A DNA stretch of 41,177 nucleotides. Source: Chloroflexota bacterium (GTDB lineage: Bacteria; Chloroflexota; Dehalococcoidia; UBA2979). Positions within the stretch are counted from its first letter, which is position 1, and the number at the start of each line of letters is the position of its first letter. The notes under the pieces are model-generated. The model ran no database searches. It saw only the letters and a list, made by a program, of their open reading frames with translations, and had not been told where the DNA came from. The stretch spans positions 49,635 through 90,811 of the forward strand of contig PANZ01000009.1 in assembly GCA_002707835.1 (NCBI GenBank). Direction: 5' to 3'. Shown here one piece after another: positions 27,434 through 35,483 of this stretch. Position numbers and translations under genes: made by a program.

Positions 27434-28273
27434 ATGGAGGTTAGTTGGTGGTGTTCTGCGAGACCAGTATCTTGGTCGTGGGATCCGCAATTTTTTCCTG
27501 GAATTTGGATAGTGATGCTATGCATAATTGGCAGTTATATTTTTGTATATATAAAGAGTTCGAAAAAAAATTCATCGCTTGATAGAGAAATAGCAACTAA
27601 TAAAGAAAAGCTCTCATTTATTTCAGGATGGCTATTGCTTTGGATTATGACTGATTGGCCAATCGGGGTGTTGGGATCAGGATATCTATTATCCGCACAC
27701 ATGTTGCAATATGTAATTTATTCTTTAGTTGTTGCTCCATTGTTGGTGGGTGGGATTTCCAAACCTATGATTTCTTATTATAAAGATCTGTGGATTTTCA
27801 TTCCGATCCGGTTTTTGATATCTCGTCCATTTATATGTTTTGTAGTGTTTAATATTGTATTGGCGATCACACATATACCGTATTTCACTGACATCTTGAA
27901 GCCGTTGCAGTTAGGACAAATGCTAATTGATGTATTGTGGATTTCTGCTGCGATGTTGTTTTGGTCTGCAATTGGTTCTTTTGATGACCAAAGTGATGTC
28001 AGTTTAGCGAGAGCTCAAAAATTACTTTACATAATTGGTATTACATTACTACCAACTATACCAGGAGCTTTTTTTGTATTTTCTGATTTTCCTTTATATA
28101 CAACATATGAATTTGCCACACGGGTATTTAATGGACTTTCAGCTCGTGAAGATCAAATGTATGCAGGGCTAATTATGTGGATGGGAATGACTCCTATATT
28201 ATTAATCCGCCTTGCAATGGCATTCTTTTCATGGTCAGAGTCAGAATCTAGGCGAGCAGGAACAATAGACTAG
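27434..28273 (+). CDS. ctaG: CtaG-family cytochrome c oxidase assembly membrane protein
   Basis: This 279-residue integral membrane protein has about seven hydrophobic segments. Family features are the short N-terminal WSWDPQFFPGI, the SAHMLQYVIYSLVVAPLLVGG segment with its conserved His (quoted in part), ITHIPYFTD, and the late DQMYAGLIMWMG. The caa3-type CtaG family is needed for assembly of aa3/caa3 oxidases, probably for copper insertion. It follows the SCO1 gene by 28 nt with GGAAG before the ATG, so the two form an operon. Confidence 0.9.
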   Translation: MEVSWWCSARPVSWSWDPQFFPGIWIVMLCIIGSYIFVYIKSSKKNSSLDREIATNKEKLSFISGWLLLWIMTDWPIGVLGSGYLLSAHMLQYVIYSLVVAPLLVGGISKPMISYYKDLWIFIPIRFLISRPFICFVVFNIVLAITHIPYFTDILKPLQLGQMLIDVLWISAAMLFWSAIGSFDDQSDVSLARAQKLLYIIGITLLPTIPGAFFVFSDFPLYTTYEFATRVFNGLSAREDQMYAGLIMWMGMTPILLIRLAMAFFSWSESESRRAGTID

Positions 28274-28315
28274 TGTTTAATTTAAACTTATAGTCGAAAC
28301 GAATTATATTAGATG

Positions 28316-28359
28316 TTAATAGCCTGCACTCATTCTGTGAGATGTGTACAGGCTATTAA
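28316..28359. terminator. Bidirectional terminator hairpin between ctaG and HU
   Basis: An 11-bp perfect stem (TTAATAGCCTG at 28316-28326 with CAGGCTATTAA at 28349-28359) encloses a 22-nt loop that has its own small CTCA/TGAG stem. It lies between the convergent stop codons of ctaG and the HU gene. Confidence 0.75.
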
Positions 28360-28363
28360 TGAA

Positions 28364-28636
28364 TTATCCAACCTGATCTTTTAGAGCTTTTGCTGCTTTA
28401 AAGGCTGCGACTCTCCTAGCAGGTATGCTGATCTCGGCTCCAGTTTGAGGATTGCGTCCTGTACGGGCATTTCTAGTGCGAGTTTCAAATTTTCCAAACC
28501 CAGCAATTGAAACTTCGCCTCCAGCACTTAACTCTGATGCTATTGCGCCAAATAGTGCATCAATTGCACGACCAGCATCAGCTTTGGTCAAATCTACTTC
28601 TCCAGCAATTTTTTCTGCCATTTCATTTTTATTCAT
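28364..28636 (-). CDS. hup: HU-family DNA-binding protein
   Basis: This nucleoid protein bends and compacts DNA as a dimer. At 90 residues it is standard length: KADAGRAIDALFGAI helices, GEVSIAGFGKFETR, the DNA-binding arm ARTGRNPQTGAEISIPA, and the C-terminal FKAAKALKDQV. The ATG at 28636 was chosen because GAGGGGTGG lies just upstream and it matches the family start; a reading from 28669 adds 11 residues with no support. It diverges from glcD. Confidence 0.97.
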   Translation of the reverse strand: MNKNEMAEKIAGEVDLTKADAGRAIDALFGAIASELSAGGEVSIAGFGKFETRTRNARTGRNPQTGAEISIPARRVAAFKAAKALKDQVG

Positions 28637-28671
28637 ATACCACCCCTCAAATGCTTGGGATAACCCCATAT

Positions 28672-28689
28672 AACCACATATATGTGGTT
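28672..28689. promoter_or_regulatory. 18-nt perfect palindrome, operator-like, between HU and glcD
   Basis: AACCACATATATGTGGTT is a perfect 18-nt palindrome in the 158-nt divergent region, 35 nt upstream of the HU start and about 105 nt before the glcD start. Partial AT pairing continues outside the core. The symmetry suits a dimeric repressor or activator. No regulator gene lies next to it, so the binding protein is unknown. Confidence 0.5.
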
Positions 28690-28741
28690 CTTATATGCTT
28701 TAATTTAGCTGATTACACGCCCCAAGTCGAGGGAAAATGAT

Positions 28742-28758
28742 AAAAAGCTCAGCTTTTT
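28742..28758 (+). promoter_or_regulatory. Short hairpin in the glcD leader
   Basis: AAAAAGC and GCTTTTT pair as a 7-bp stem around a TCA loop, 36 nt before the assumed glcD start. The T-rich stretch after it looks terminator-like. It could attenuate glcD or insulate it from the HU promoter region; the stem is weak. Confidence 0.35.
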
Positions 28759-28794
28759 CTCATATATTTTTTAGATCTATATAACTTGCTTAGA

Positions 28795-30279
28795 ATGTCT
28801 AAAGTAGTGATAGACTGCAATTCTATGGAAAATAATCAACTTACTGCATTGATTTCTGATCTTTCACAAAAGATCGATAGTTCCAAAATATTAGATGCCC
28901 CTGAAGATCTTTTAGTTTACGAGTATGATACTTCAATTGATCGCGCTGTTCCTGAGGTTGTAATTCTTCCTACAACTGTTGATGAAGTATCTCATGCAGT
29001 AAAAGTGGCTGAACAATATAACCTTCCTGTGATACCTCGAGGATCTGGAACAGGATTTGCAGGTGGTGCACTTCCTGTGAAAGGTGGGATTCTAATTGTT
29101 CTTACTGCTATGAATGAAATAAGAGAAATTGACGCTGAAAATCGTATAGCTATCGTTGAACCAGGAGTTATCAACCTTCATCTTCATGAAGCACTCGAAC
29201 CATTTAATCTGATTTATGCTCCGGACCCTTCATCTCAACGGATATGCACTATTGGTGGCAATGTGGGTACTAATTCAGGTGGTCCTCATACTTTGGCACA
29301 TGGATCCACAGTTAACCACATTCTAGGAATCGAAGTGGTTTTACCTGGAGGAAGAATTGTTTGGTTGGGTGGTAAACAGTTAGACACTCCTGGGATAGAT
29401 TTGCGAGGAGTATTTGTAGGTTCCGAAGGAACCTTGGGGATAGTTACGGCTATATGTGTAAATCTAATTCCAACTAATGAAACTATTAGAACAATGCTTG
29501 CCATTTTCGATAGCATTGATTCAGCTTCAGAAGCTGTGTCGGCAATTATTCGAAGTGGTGTCATTCCTATGGCTATGGAAATGATGGATCAAGAAACTAT
29601 TAAGGTAGTAGAGCCTCGAGTGCAGGCTGGTTATCCAATTGATGCCGGTGCAGTTTTATTAATTGAAGTTGAGGGGGTAGCAGAATCTGTTGAACATGAT
29701 TCTGCAGTTGTTGTTAGTGCATGTAACGATCTAGGTGCGCGTGAGGTTAGAATAGCAAAAAGTACTTTAGAAAGAGAATCTCTTTGGGAAGGCCGTAAGT
29801 CCGCAATAGGTGCATTGGGCCAAACAGCACCAGCAATTTATTTACTTGATGGCGTAGTTCCACGAACAAAATTACCAGAAATATTAAATAAAGTTCTTTC
29901 AGCGAGTAGTGAAGCTGGATTTAAGTGTGCAAATATGTTCCATGCTGGTGACGGAAATCTTCATCCGACAGTTCTTTTCGATCCTTTAGAGCCTGGTGCT
30001 ACAGATCGTGTGTTAGAACTTGGAGGAGCGATTATGAAACTTTGTGTTGATGCAGGCGGTTCGATTACAGGAGAACATGGTATCGGTTTAGAAAAACGAT
30101 CGTATATGGAATGGGTATTCACAGAGTCAGATCTTGCTGCTATGGAGAAAGTACGTTTTTCCTTTGATCCTGTAGGGAATTTTAATCCCTGCAAAATCCT
30201 TCCTACAGGACATGGCTGTGCACAAGGTCATATGCAAATTACAGATCAACATTTTTCTGCACCAGGTGTTTATGTCTGA
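28795..30279 (+). CDS. glcD: FAD-linked oxidase subunit, glycolate oxidase GlcD-like
   Basis: This flavoprotein of about 494 residues belongs to the GlcD / D-lactate dehydrogenase group. The FAD-binding domain has VIPRGSGTGFAGGALPVKGG (about residues 78-97) and GTNSGGPHTLAHG. The C-terminal FAD-oxidase domain ends with NMFHAGDGNLHP and GSITGEHGIGLEK, which hold the active-site and metal-binding His. The enzyme oxidises a 2-hydroxy acid such as glycolate or D-lactate at the membrane. The start is uncertain: ATG at 28795 is used, but ATG at 28825 fits homologue length and neither has a clear ribosome binding site. The stop overlaps the glcE start. Confidence 0.92.
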   Translation: MSKVVIDCNSMENNQLTALISDLSQKIDSSKILDAPEDLLVYEYDTSIDRAVPEVVILPTTVDEVSHAVKVAEQYNLPVIPRGSGTGFAGGALPVKGGILIVLTAMNEIREIDAENRIAIVEPGVINLHLHEALEPFNLIYAPDPSSQRICTIGGNVGTNSGGPHTLAHGSTVNHILGIEVVLPGGRIVWLGGKQLDTPGIDLRGVFVGSEGTLGIVTAICVNLIPTNETIRTMLAIFDSIDSASEAVSAIIRSGVIPMAMEMMDQETIKVVEPRVQAGYPIDAGAVLLIEVEGVAESVEHDSAVVVSACNDLGAREVRIAKSTLERESLWEGRKSAIGALGQTAPAIYLLDGVVPRTKLPEILNKVLSASSEAGFKCANMFHAGDGNLHPTVLFDPLEPGATDRVLELGGAIMKLCVDAGGSITGEHGIGLEKRSYMEWVFTESDLAAMEKVRFSFDPVGNFNPCKILPTGHGCAQGHMQITDQHFSAPGVYV

Positions 30280-31540
30280 TATTCGACCACTCCCTCTATC
30301 TATGGAAGATTTTATTAAGACTTTACCTTCTGAAATCTGTAGCCAACCAGAATTATATGTAATTGATGGTAAAACTCCTCTCTCTGCATTTCGTCCGTTA
30401 CATATTGATCAGATATCTAAAATTATTCAATTTGCTAATCAGTACAATTTTGCTGTTAGTCCGCAAGGAAGTCGTACTGCACTTACTTTAGGTAGAAAAT
30501 TAGAGAGATATGACATTGCATTAGATACATCTGGGATATCCAAACTGGTTGAATATACTCCTGAAGATCTTACAGTCACAATTGAAGCAGGAGCGACATT
30601 ACAGGACCTTCAATCTGTTCTTGCAGAGTTTGGGCAATATCTCCCAGCCGATCCTAACCCAAGTAATGCTGTAACAATAGGTGGTTTGCTTGCTACAGCA
30701 CGCTCGGGTGCTTGGCGCGGAAATGTACCATCTACTCGAGATCTTATTTTAGGAATGACAGTAGTTATGGCCGATGGATCTATTGCAACAAGTGGAGGCC
30801 GAGTCGTAAAGAATGTGAGTGGATTTGATATGCATCGCCTCCATACAGGTGCCTTGGGTTCACTTGGTATTATATCGAGTGCTTCATTTAAAGTTCTTCC
30901 TATCCCAGAAAGAAGTGTTTCATTAATTTTGTATTGTTCAAATATTAATGAAGCTGACGAGTTGGCATTTATCCTTCGTAACAGTAATCTGCCTATTCGT
31001 GGATTGACTATTTTAGGTTCCAACACATCCCTTAAATTAGGATTTTCTCGAACTCCTAAGGTGCTGGTAGAATTTGCAGGAATTGAGGTATCAATTAATC
31101 GTTCTATCAAAGATACTGAGCAGATAATGAGTAGATTTGGAGAAATTGATCAATTAAAAGATTCTCAAATTTGGCATCAAATACGATCTTTTGCTAATGA
31201 ACAAAAAGAACAAATTGTTGTTCGATGTGGAGTACAGGCAAAAAATGTTGCTGAGGTAATTGAACTTGCTGAATCAAATACAGCTGCATGCGCTTGGGGC
31301 AATTTGACCTCCGGATCTGTTTGGGTAGTTTTTGAGGATATTAATGTTGTCACATTATCTAAATTCCGTTCGCAGATTTTAAGTTTGGAGGGATTTATGC
31401 AAGTCGAAGCAGCACCGATGGGTATTCGCGATATCTTTGATCCGTTTGGTGATATAGAAACAGATCTTGTACGTGCATTAAAACATCGATTTGATCCCTC
31501 AGGAATTTTGAATCCCGGTCGATGGATGGTTGGTGTGTAA
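30272..31540 (+). CDS. glcE: FAD-binding subunit, glycolate oxidase GlcE-like
   Basis: This 422-residue partner of GlcD carries a FAD_binding_4 domain: AVSPQGSRTALTLGRKL near residues 56-72, PADPNPSNAVTIGGLLATARSGAWRG (quoted in part), and VKNVSGFDMHRLHTGALGSLG. The ATG at 30272 overlaps the glcD stop by eight nt and has AGGTG just upstream; an earlier in-frame start inside glcD was discarded. GlcE has no own catalytic C-terminal half of the GlcD type, as usual for this subunit. It is directly followed by glcF. Confidence 0.9.
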   Translation: MSDIRPLPLSMEDFIKTLPSEICSQPELYVIDGKTPLSAFRPLHIDQISKIIQFANQYNFAVSPQGSRTALTLGRKLERYDIALDTSGISKLVEYTPEDLTVTIEAGATLQDLQSVLAEFGQYLPADPNPSNAVTIGGLLATARSGAWRGNVPSTRDLILGMTVVMADGSIATSGGRVVKNVSGFDMHRLHTGALGSLGIISSASFKVLPIPERSVSLILYCSNINEADELAFILRNSNLPIRGLTILGSNTSLKLGFSRTPKVLVEFAGIEVSINRSIKDTEQIMSRFGEIDQLKDSQIWHQIRSFANEQKEQIVVRCGVQAKNVAEVIELAESNTAACAWGNLTSGSVWVVFEDINVVTLSKFRSQILSLEGFMQVEAAPMGIRDIFDPFGDIETDLVRALKHRFDPSGILNPGRWMVGV

Positions 31541-32848
31541 ATGTCTTTTGTACCAATTAAATTTGCGGGTAGTGATATTCCAACGGTAGAAGATCTTCGC
31601 AATTGTATACATTGTGGTTTTTGCCTGCCATCATGTCCCACATATATAGCTACTGGTCATGAATTGGAATCCCCCCGAGGTAGGTTGCACCTTATTGATT
31701 CTGTTCGTTCAGGTCGTGTCGATATAAATGATCGATTGCTAGGGCATCTAGATCTATGTCTTCAATGTCGTGCTTGTGAAACTGCATGTCCTTCTGGTGT
31801 GCCATATGGACGAATTATGGAAGATGCGCGTGCGTCGATTATGGCTAATCCCAAATCGTTACAACCCCGACAATGGAGATTGCGTACTTTTTTACTCCGT
31901 TATGTGATTACTAAGCCAATGATTTTACGATTTGCAATATTTCCATTACGTATTTACTCAAGGATAAAATTGCAAAGTTTATTTAGAAATCATATTTCTA
32001 AGTGGTTTCCAAAACGCCTTGCTAATTTAGAGGCATTGATTCCTGAGATCAGTTCAAAAAGTTTTCGTCGAAGAGGAATTTTAGCTTCTCCCGAAAAAGC
32101 TTCTGCTCGTGTCGCATTGATTATGGGATGTGTGCAAGGTGAAATGTTTCCTCAAACACATGAGGCAACAATCGGTGTGCTAGAAGAATTGAATTGTGAA
32201 GTAATAGCACCACCATCTCAGGTGTGTTGTGGGGCACTCCACCTGCACGCAGGTGATATGCAAAAAAGTCGTGAATTAGCAAAGAAAAATATTGAAGTAT
32301 TTGAAGAATATCAAGTTGATGCGATTTTAGTAAATGCTGCAGGTTGTGGTTCTACTTTGAAAGAATATGGTCATTTGCTTCGCGAAGATGATAAATGGGC
32401 GAAACGCGCAACTGCTTTCTCTAATCAAGTTCAAGATATTTTAGAATTTGTAGAACCGCGCATGCAAAATAATAATTTACAAAAAAATCTTTCAACCCTT
32501 AATATTAATGTCACTTTACAAGACTCGTGCCATCTTGCTCATGCACAAGGAATTAGAGAAGCTCCAAGGAAAATTTTGAATCAAATTCCTGGTCTGAGTC
32601 TCCATGAAATGCGTAATCCTGATCGATGTTGTGGTTCTGCAGGGATTTATTCTTTGGTGCAACCAGAGATGTCGAACAACATTCTTGCGACTAAAATGGA
32701 AGATATTGTTGCCACTGAAAGTTCAATTATTTGCACCGCTAACCCAGGCTGTACATTGCAATTACAATCTGGTGTGAGGCAAAGCGAGCTTGATGCAGAA
32801 GTTCTACATGTAATAGATCTACTTTACAGATCTTTATCGCAAAAATAG
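31541..32848 (+). CDS. glcF: Iron-sulfur subunit, glycolate oxidase GlcF-like
   Basis: This 435-residue protein passes electrons from the flavin subunits to the respiratory chain. Two 4Fe-4S clusters are seen: C22-C25-C28-C32 (CIHCGFCLPSCP) and C73-C76-C79-C83 (CLQCRACETACP). Two CCG domains follow, with QVCCGALHLHAG and DRCCGSAGIYSL, typical of GlcF and HdrD-like proteins. The ATG directly abuts the glcE stop (TAAATG). It ends 9 nt from the convergent selenoprotein gene. Confidence 0.95.
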   Translation: MSFVPIKFAGSDIPTVEDLRNCIHCGFCLPSCPTYIATGHELESPRGRLHLIDSVRSGRVDINDRLLGHLDLCLQCRACETACPSGVPYGRIMEDARASIMANPKSLQPRQWRLRTFLLRYVITKPMILRFAIFPLRIYSRIKLQSLFRNHISKWFPKRLANLEALIPEISSKSFRRRGILASPEKASARVALIMGCVQGEMFPQTHEATIGVLEELNCEVIAPPSQVCCGALHLHAGDMQKSRELAKKNIEVFEEYQVDAILVNAAGCGSTLKEYGHLLREDDKWAKRATAFSNQVQDILEFVEPRMQNNNLQKNLSTLNINVTLQDSCHLAHAQGIREAPRKILNQIPGLSLHEMRNPDRCCGSAGIYSLVQPEMSNNILATKMEDIVATESSIICTANPGCTLQLQSGVRQSELDAEVLHVIDLLYRSLSQK

Positions 32849-32857
32849 TACTTACAA

Positions 32858-33394
32858 TTACTTACCTAATAGTATTTTGCATCCTTGTAAGTACGACTCT
32901 TTAGCTCGTTCACGTAATTCATCTTCATTTCTACTGCCAATAGGGTGATCTATAAGCGCAAACTTAAAATCAGGTAGACCTAGAGTTTTTGCTGTAGCCT
33001 CTCCAGTTGGCTGAAAAGGGTGTGTACATAAGGTTAAGGCTGGGATGTTTAATTTTTCTAAAGTAATACCATCGTGCACACTGCACGTTGAGCACGATCC
33101 TCAGTCACCAACGGCTGTAATCATGAAATCAACATTGGCTCGTACTATTGTGTCAATAATATCTTGAGGGCAAGGGCGTGAAGCACTGTGTTTATTCAGA
33201 TCTAAAATAATCTGACTTTGGTGGTTTTCTTCGAAAAATTCTGCGGTGTACCTAAGAAGAACATCAGCATTAAATTTTCCATTTGAGAGAAGGGCAATTT
33301 TTGTGTTGCTGAGATCTTTTAATCTTGGTGCAAGATTGAAAGATCGATCCTTAGTTTGATCATTTATTTTTGGATTATATAGTTCTAATGTCAT
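32858..33394 (-). CDS. UGSC-family selenoprotein with in-frame TGA as selenocysteine
   Basis: This is one 178-residue protein interrupted by TGA at 33101-33103, which I read as Sec98. The frame is open and uninterrupted on both sides. The context is GD-U-GSCSTCSVHDG, with Cys101 and Cys104 after Sec, matching the UGSC-containing selenoprotein family described from marine metagenomes. A hairpin that fits a bacterial SECIS starts 13 nt after the TGA. AAGGAT precedes the ATG at 33394. The N-terminal half (about 30-97) has Rossmann-like features such as DLSNTKIALLSNGKFNAD and ends in DFMITAVGD before Sec; the C-terminal half is a short alpha/beta tail. The biochemical role is unknown; a redox-active Sec-x-x-Cys site is likely. 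No selA, selB, selC or selD is in this window. Confidence 0.88.
33073..33087 (-). promoter_or_regulatory. Candidate bacterial SECIS hairpin
   Basis: On the coding strand CGTGC and GCACG form a 5-bp stem around the loop AGTGT. There are 18 nt between the TGA and the loop, within the range known for SelB-dependent elements. G in the second loop position fits the known preference. A competing pairing ATCGTGC/GCACGAT uses the same 3' side and could form a longer stem. Confidence 0.65.
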
Positions 33395-33414
33395 GATTAT
33401 CCTTACTTCGGTTA

Positions 33415-34521
33415 TTAAATTACCTCAATTTGCATTAAAGAATTTCTTGCTCTACTCCATGAAGGCAAGAACGAAGAATGAGCTCCTGCATCACCACCTC
33501 CAACAAGTAGCAAAATATCTTCAGGCGCTATTCCTCGATGATATTGCTTGGGATCTGTTTTGCGGATAATTTGTTGATCTATTTCGAATTGTGTTTCTCC
33601 AGGAGAATAGTTTTCTGATTGTTCTGGAGCTTGGATTGTTTGATCCATGGGAGGACGTCCTATCCGTTCTAAATCTTCTACACTGCGCCACGCATTATTA
33701 AATAGATATTCCTGCACTTTTTCTCGAGTCCAGTTTTTATCAGAACCTATAATTTCAGCAGTTTCAGGTGAGAGCACAACTACTGATTGTCCATGTGTAA
33801 GGGAGTCTAGACAGCTCATTGAATCAGCAACAGTTAATAAAGCTTCTTCTGGAGTGGAGGCAAAATGATTCTCAATATTATGAAAACCTCCAGCTGCAAA
33901 AACTACAACTATTGATTCATCTGAATATCCAAAATGCTCATTTAAGCTAGGCCAAGGACTTTTTTCAGCCCTTTCAGCTATACATAGCGAATATTTCCCA
34001 GGGTTCCCTTGTGTTGATCGATCTGTGATGTTGGGTTCCATATGGAATACGTTCATATGAATTAATCTTATTGCACGTCCAATTGACGCATTGGCTCTGT
34101 TACCAGAGCCAAATAAATTTCCACTTGAATTCATTTCTAATTGATCAACGATTGGGCCACTGACTATGACCATATGAGCTGATCCACCTGTGCTGGCAGT
34201 AGAGCCATGATAATTGAAATCTGGCTTGGACATAGCTCGTAACGCTGCTATCACAACAGGGAAATGCGAGGGCAAGCATCCTGCCATTACTGCATTAGTA
34301 GCAGCTGCGTGTGCACTGCATTTTTTTTGTGTTGTAATGTGTTCTGCAATTGTCTCAAAGGGATCGAGCTTTACTTCATCCAACATTGCATCTACTAGTT
34401 CAATTGCAGGAGGAATAACTGGTAATCCATCAGTCCAGCCGGATTTGTAACATAACTCAATCGCGTTATTTAAGTTATCGACTTTAATTGGTGAATTTCT
34501 CGAATCTGATGTCGATGTCAT
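33415..34521 (-). CDS. Uncharacterised protein paired with the UGSC selenoprotein
   Basis: This 368-residue cytoplasmic protein has no known catalytic motif that I recognise. Likely conserved segments are GWTDGLPVIPPAIELVD (about residues 33-49), AAATNAVMAGCLPSHFPVVIAA with a Cys, STASTGGSAHMVIVSGP, GNRANASIGRAIRLI, and the C-terminal LLLVGGGDAGAHSSFLPSW. I recall similar motif sets in uncharacterised proteins near UGSC proteins, but have not verified it. It starts 17 nt after the luciferase-like gene and ends 20 nt before the selenoprotein, with AAGGAT before its ATG. A shared function with the selenoprotein is inferred from this operon. Confidence 0.75.
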   Translation of the reverse strand: MTSTSDSRNSPIKVDNLNNAIELCYKSGWTDGLPVIPPAIELVDAMLDEVKLDPFETIAEHITTQKKCSAHAAATNAVMAGCLPSHFPVVIAALRAMSKPDFNYHGSTASTGGSAHMVIVSGPIVDQLEMNSSGNLFGSGNRANASIGRAIRLIHMNVFHMEPNITDRSTQGNPGKYSLCIAERAEKSPWPSLNEHFGYSDESIVVVFAAGGFHNIENHFASTPEEALLTVADSMSCLDSLTHGQSVVVLSPETAEIIGSDKNWTREKVQEYLFNNAWRSVEDLERIGRPPMDQTIQAPEQSENYSPGETQFEIDQQIIRKTDPKQYHRGIAPEDILLLVGGGDAGAHSSFLPSWSRARNSLMQIEVI

Positions 34522-34538
34522 ATCAATCCTTCAATAAA

Positions 34539-35378
34539 TTAATTAGAAAAAGTTTCAATTATCGATGCGTATTGATCTAATACTGGCAGTATTTGTTCTT
34601 TTTCTGCTGATTTCAGGCGCAATATTGCTCTGTCTACACCCGCACTTGCTAACTCTATAATACTTTTTTCATCGCTGCTAGCACCAAAGACAGAGATTGG
34701 TATTGTGTTGCGACCAGATTCCAGTGCAAGTTCTTGTAATTCAGGTATTCTATTTAAATATTCTCCTCGATTACCAATAGGCATCCATTCATCACCGTAT
34801 CGTATAACTCTCTTCAGTGTATTTGCACCATTCCCACCTACAATTATTGGAGGATGAGGTTTTTGTAATGGTTTAGGCCATTGCCAGAGAGGATCAAAAT
34901 TAACAAATTCTCCGTGATATTCTGCAACATTTTGGGTCCAGATATTTTTCATTGCTTCAATACGTTCGCGCATGAGCTTCCATCGTCTTTCAGGTGACGT
35001 GCCATGATTTCTCATTTCTTCACGGTTCCATCCTCCTCCAACACCTAGCAGAACTCGTCCATTTGAGATGATGTCTAAAGTAGAAATTTCTTTGGCTAGA
35101 ATAATTGGATCTCTTTCAACTATTAGTGCAATTCCTGTTGCTAATTTTATATTTTTGGTTGAAGCTGCGATTGCCCCTAAAGTTATGAATGGATCAAAAG
35201 TATGTGCGTATTCTTTAGGTAAGTCGCCTCCTCCAGGGAATGGAGTTTCTCTATTAACTGGTATATGTGTATGTTCTGGAAGAAAAATTGATTCAAATCC
35301 TCTAGCTTCTGCTTCTTGCGCTAGAATGATTGGGTTGATTGCATAATCAGTTGGGAAAATTGTGAGTCCGAATTTCAT
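34539..35378 (-). CDS. LLM-class F420-dependent oxidoreductase (luciferase-like)
   Basis: This 279-residue protein has the bacterial luciferase TIM-barrel fold. LAQEAEARGFESIFLPEHTH is the early barrel part. GVGGGWNREEMRNHG and PPIIVGGNGANTLKR are segments of the F420-dependent branch (TIGR03619-like). Such enzymes use F420 or FMN to oxidise or monooxygenate small organic compounds. The gene is first in the operon with the unknown protein and the selenoprotein. TAAGGAA precedes the ATG. F420 use is inferred from similarity and was not tested. Confidence 0.88.
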   Translation of the reverse strand: MKFGLTIFPTDYAINPIILAQEAEARGFESIFLPEHTHIPVNRETPFPGGGDLPKEYAHTFDPFITLGAIAASTKNIKLATGIALIVERDPIILAKEISTLDIISNGRVLLGVGGGWNREEMRNHGTSPERRWKLMRERIEAMKNIWTQNVAEYHGEFVNFDPLWQWPKPLQKPHPPIIVGGNGANTLKRVIRYGDEWMPIGNRGEYLNRIPELQELALESGRNTIPISVFGASSDEKSIIELASAGVDRAILRLKSAEKEQILPVLDQYASIIETFSN

Positions 35379-35411
35379 AAGTTTTTCCTTATACTATAAT
35401 CAAAAAAAATC

Positions 35412-35427
35412 GATCTTAATCAAGATC
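35412..35427. promoter_or_regulatory. Small inverted repeat in the divergent control region
   Basis: GATCTT and AAGATC pair around AATC in the 105-nt region between the divergent luciferase-like operon and the class I CoA-transferase gene. It could be an operator half-site pair serving both promoters. At six bp per arm it could also be chance. Confidence 0.3.
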
Positions 35428-35483
35428 ACTCAAAAGTTGCTCTAAAGAGTATTCTTACATTAGCTAAGATAAAAGGAGAGAGC

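Noticed and set aside
28637-28669. Eleven-residue N-terminal extension of HU
   Set aside because: The standard HU start with a strong ribosome binding site lies at 28636.
30610-31110. A 166-codon antisense frame inside glcE
   Set aside because: It is opposite a clear flavoprotein gene whose motifs and operon context are strong; the antisense product shows no domain.
31177-31641. A 154-codon antisense frame across the glcE/glcF junction
   Set aside because: It spans two well-supported genes and its product shows no recognisable domain; codon-bias shadow.
32858-33394. Reading this locus as two separate small genes or a pseudogene
   Set aside because: The downstream piece would need a GTG start with no ribosome binding site, both pieces are in one frame, and the TGA sits exactly at the Sec position of a known selenoprotein motif.
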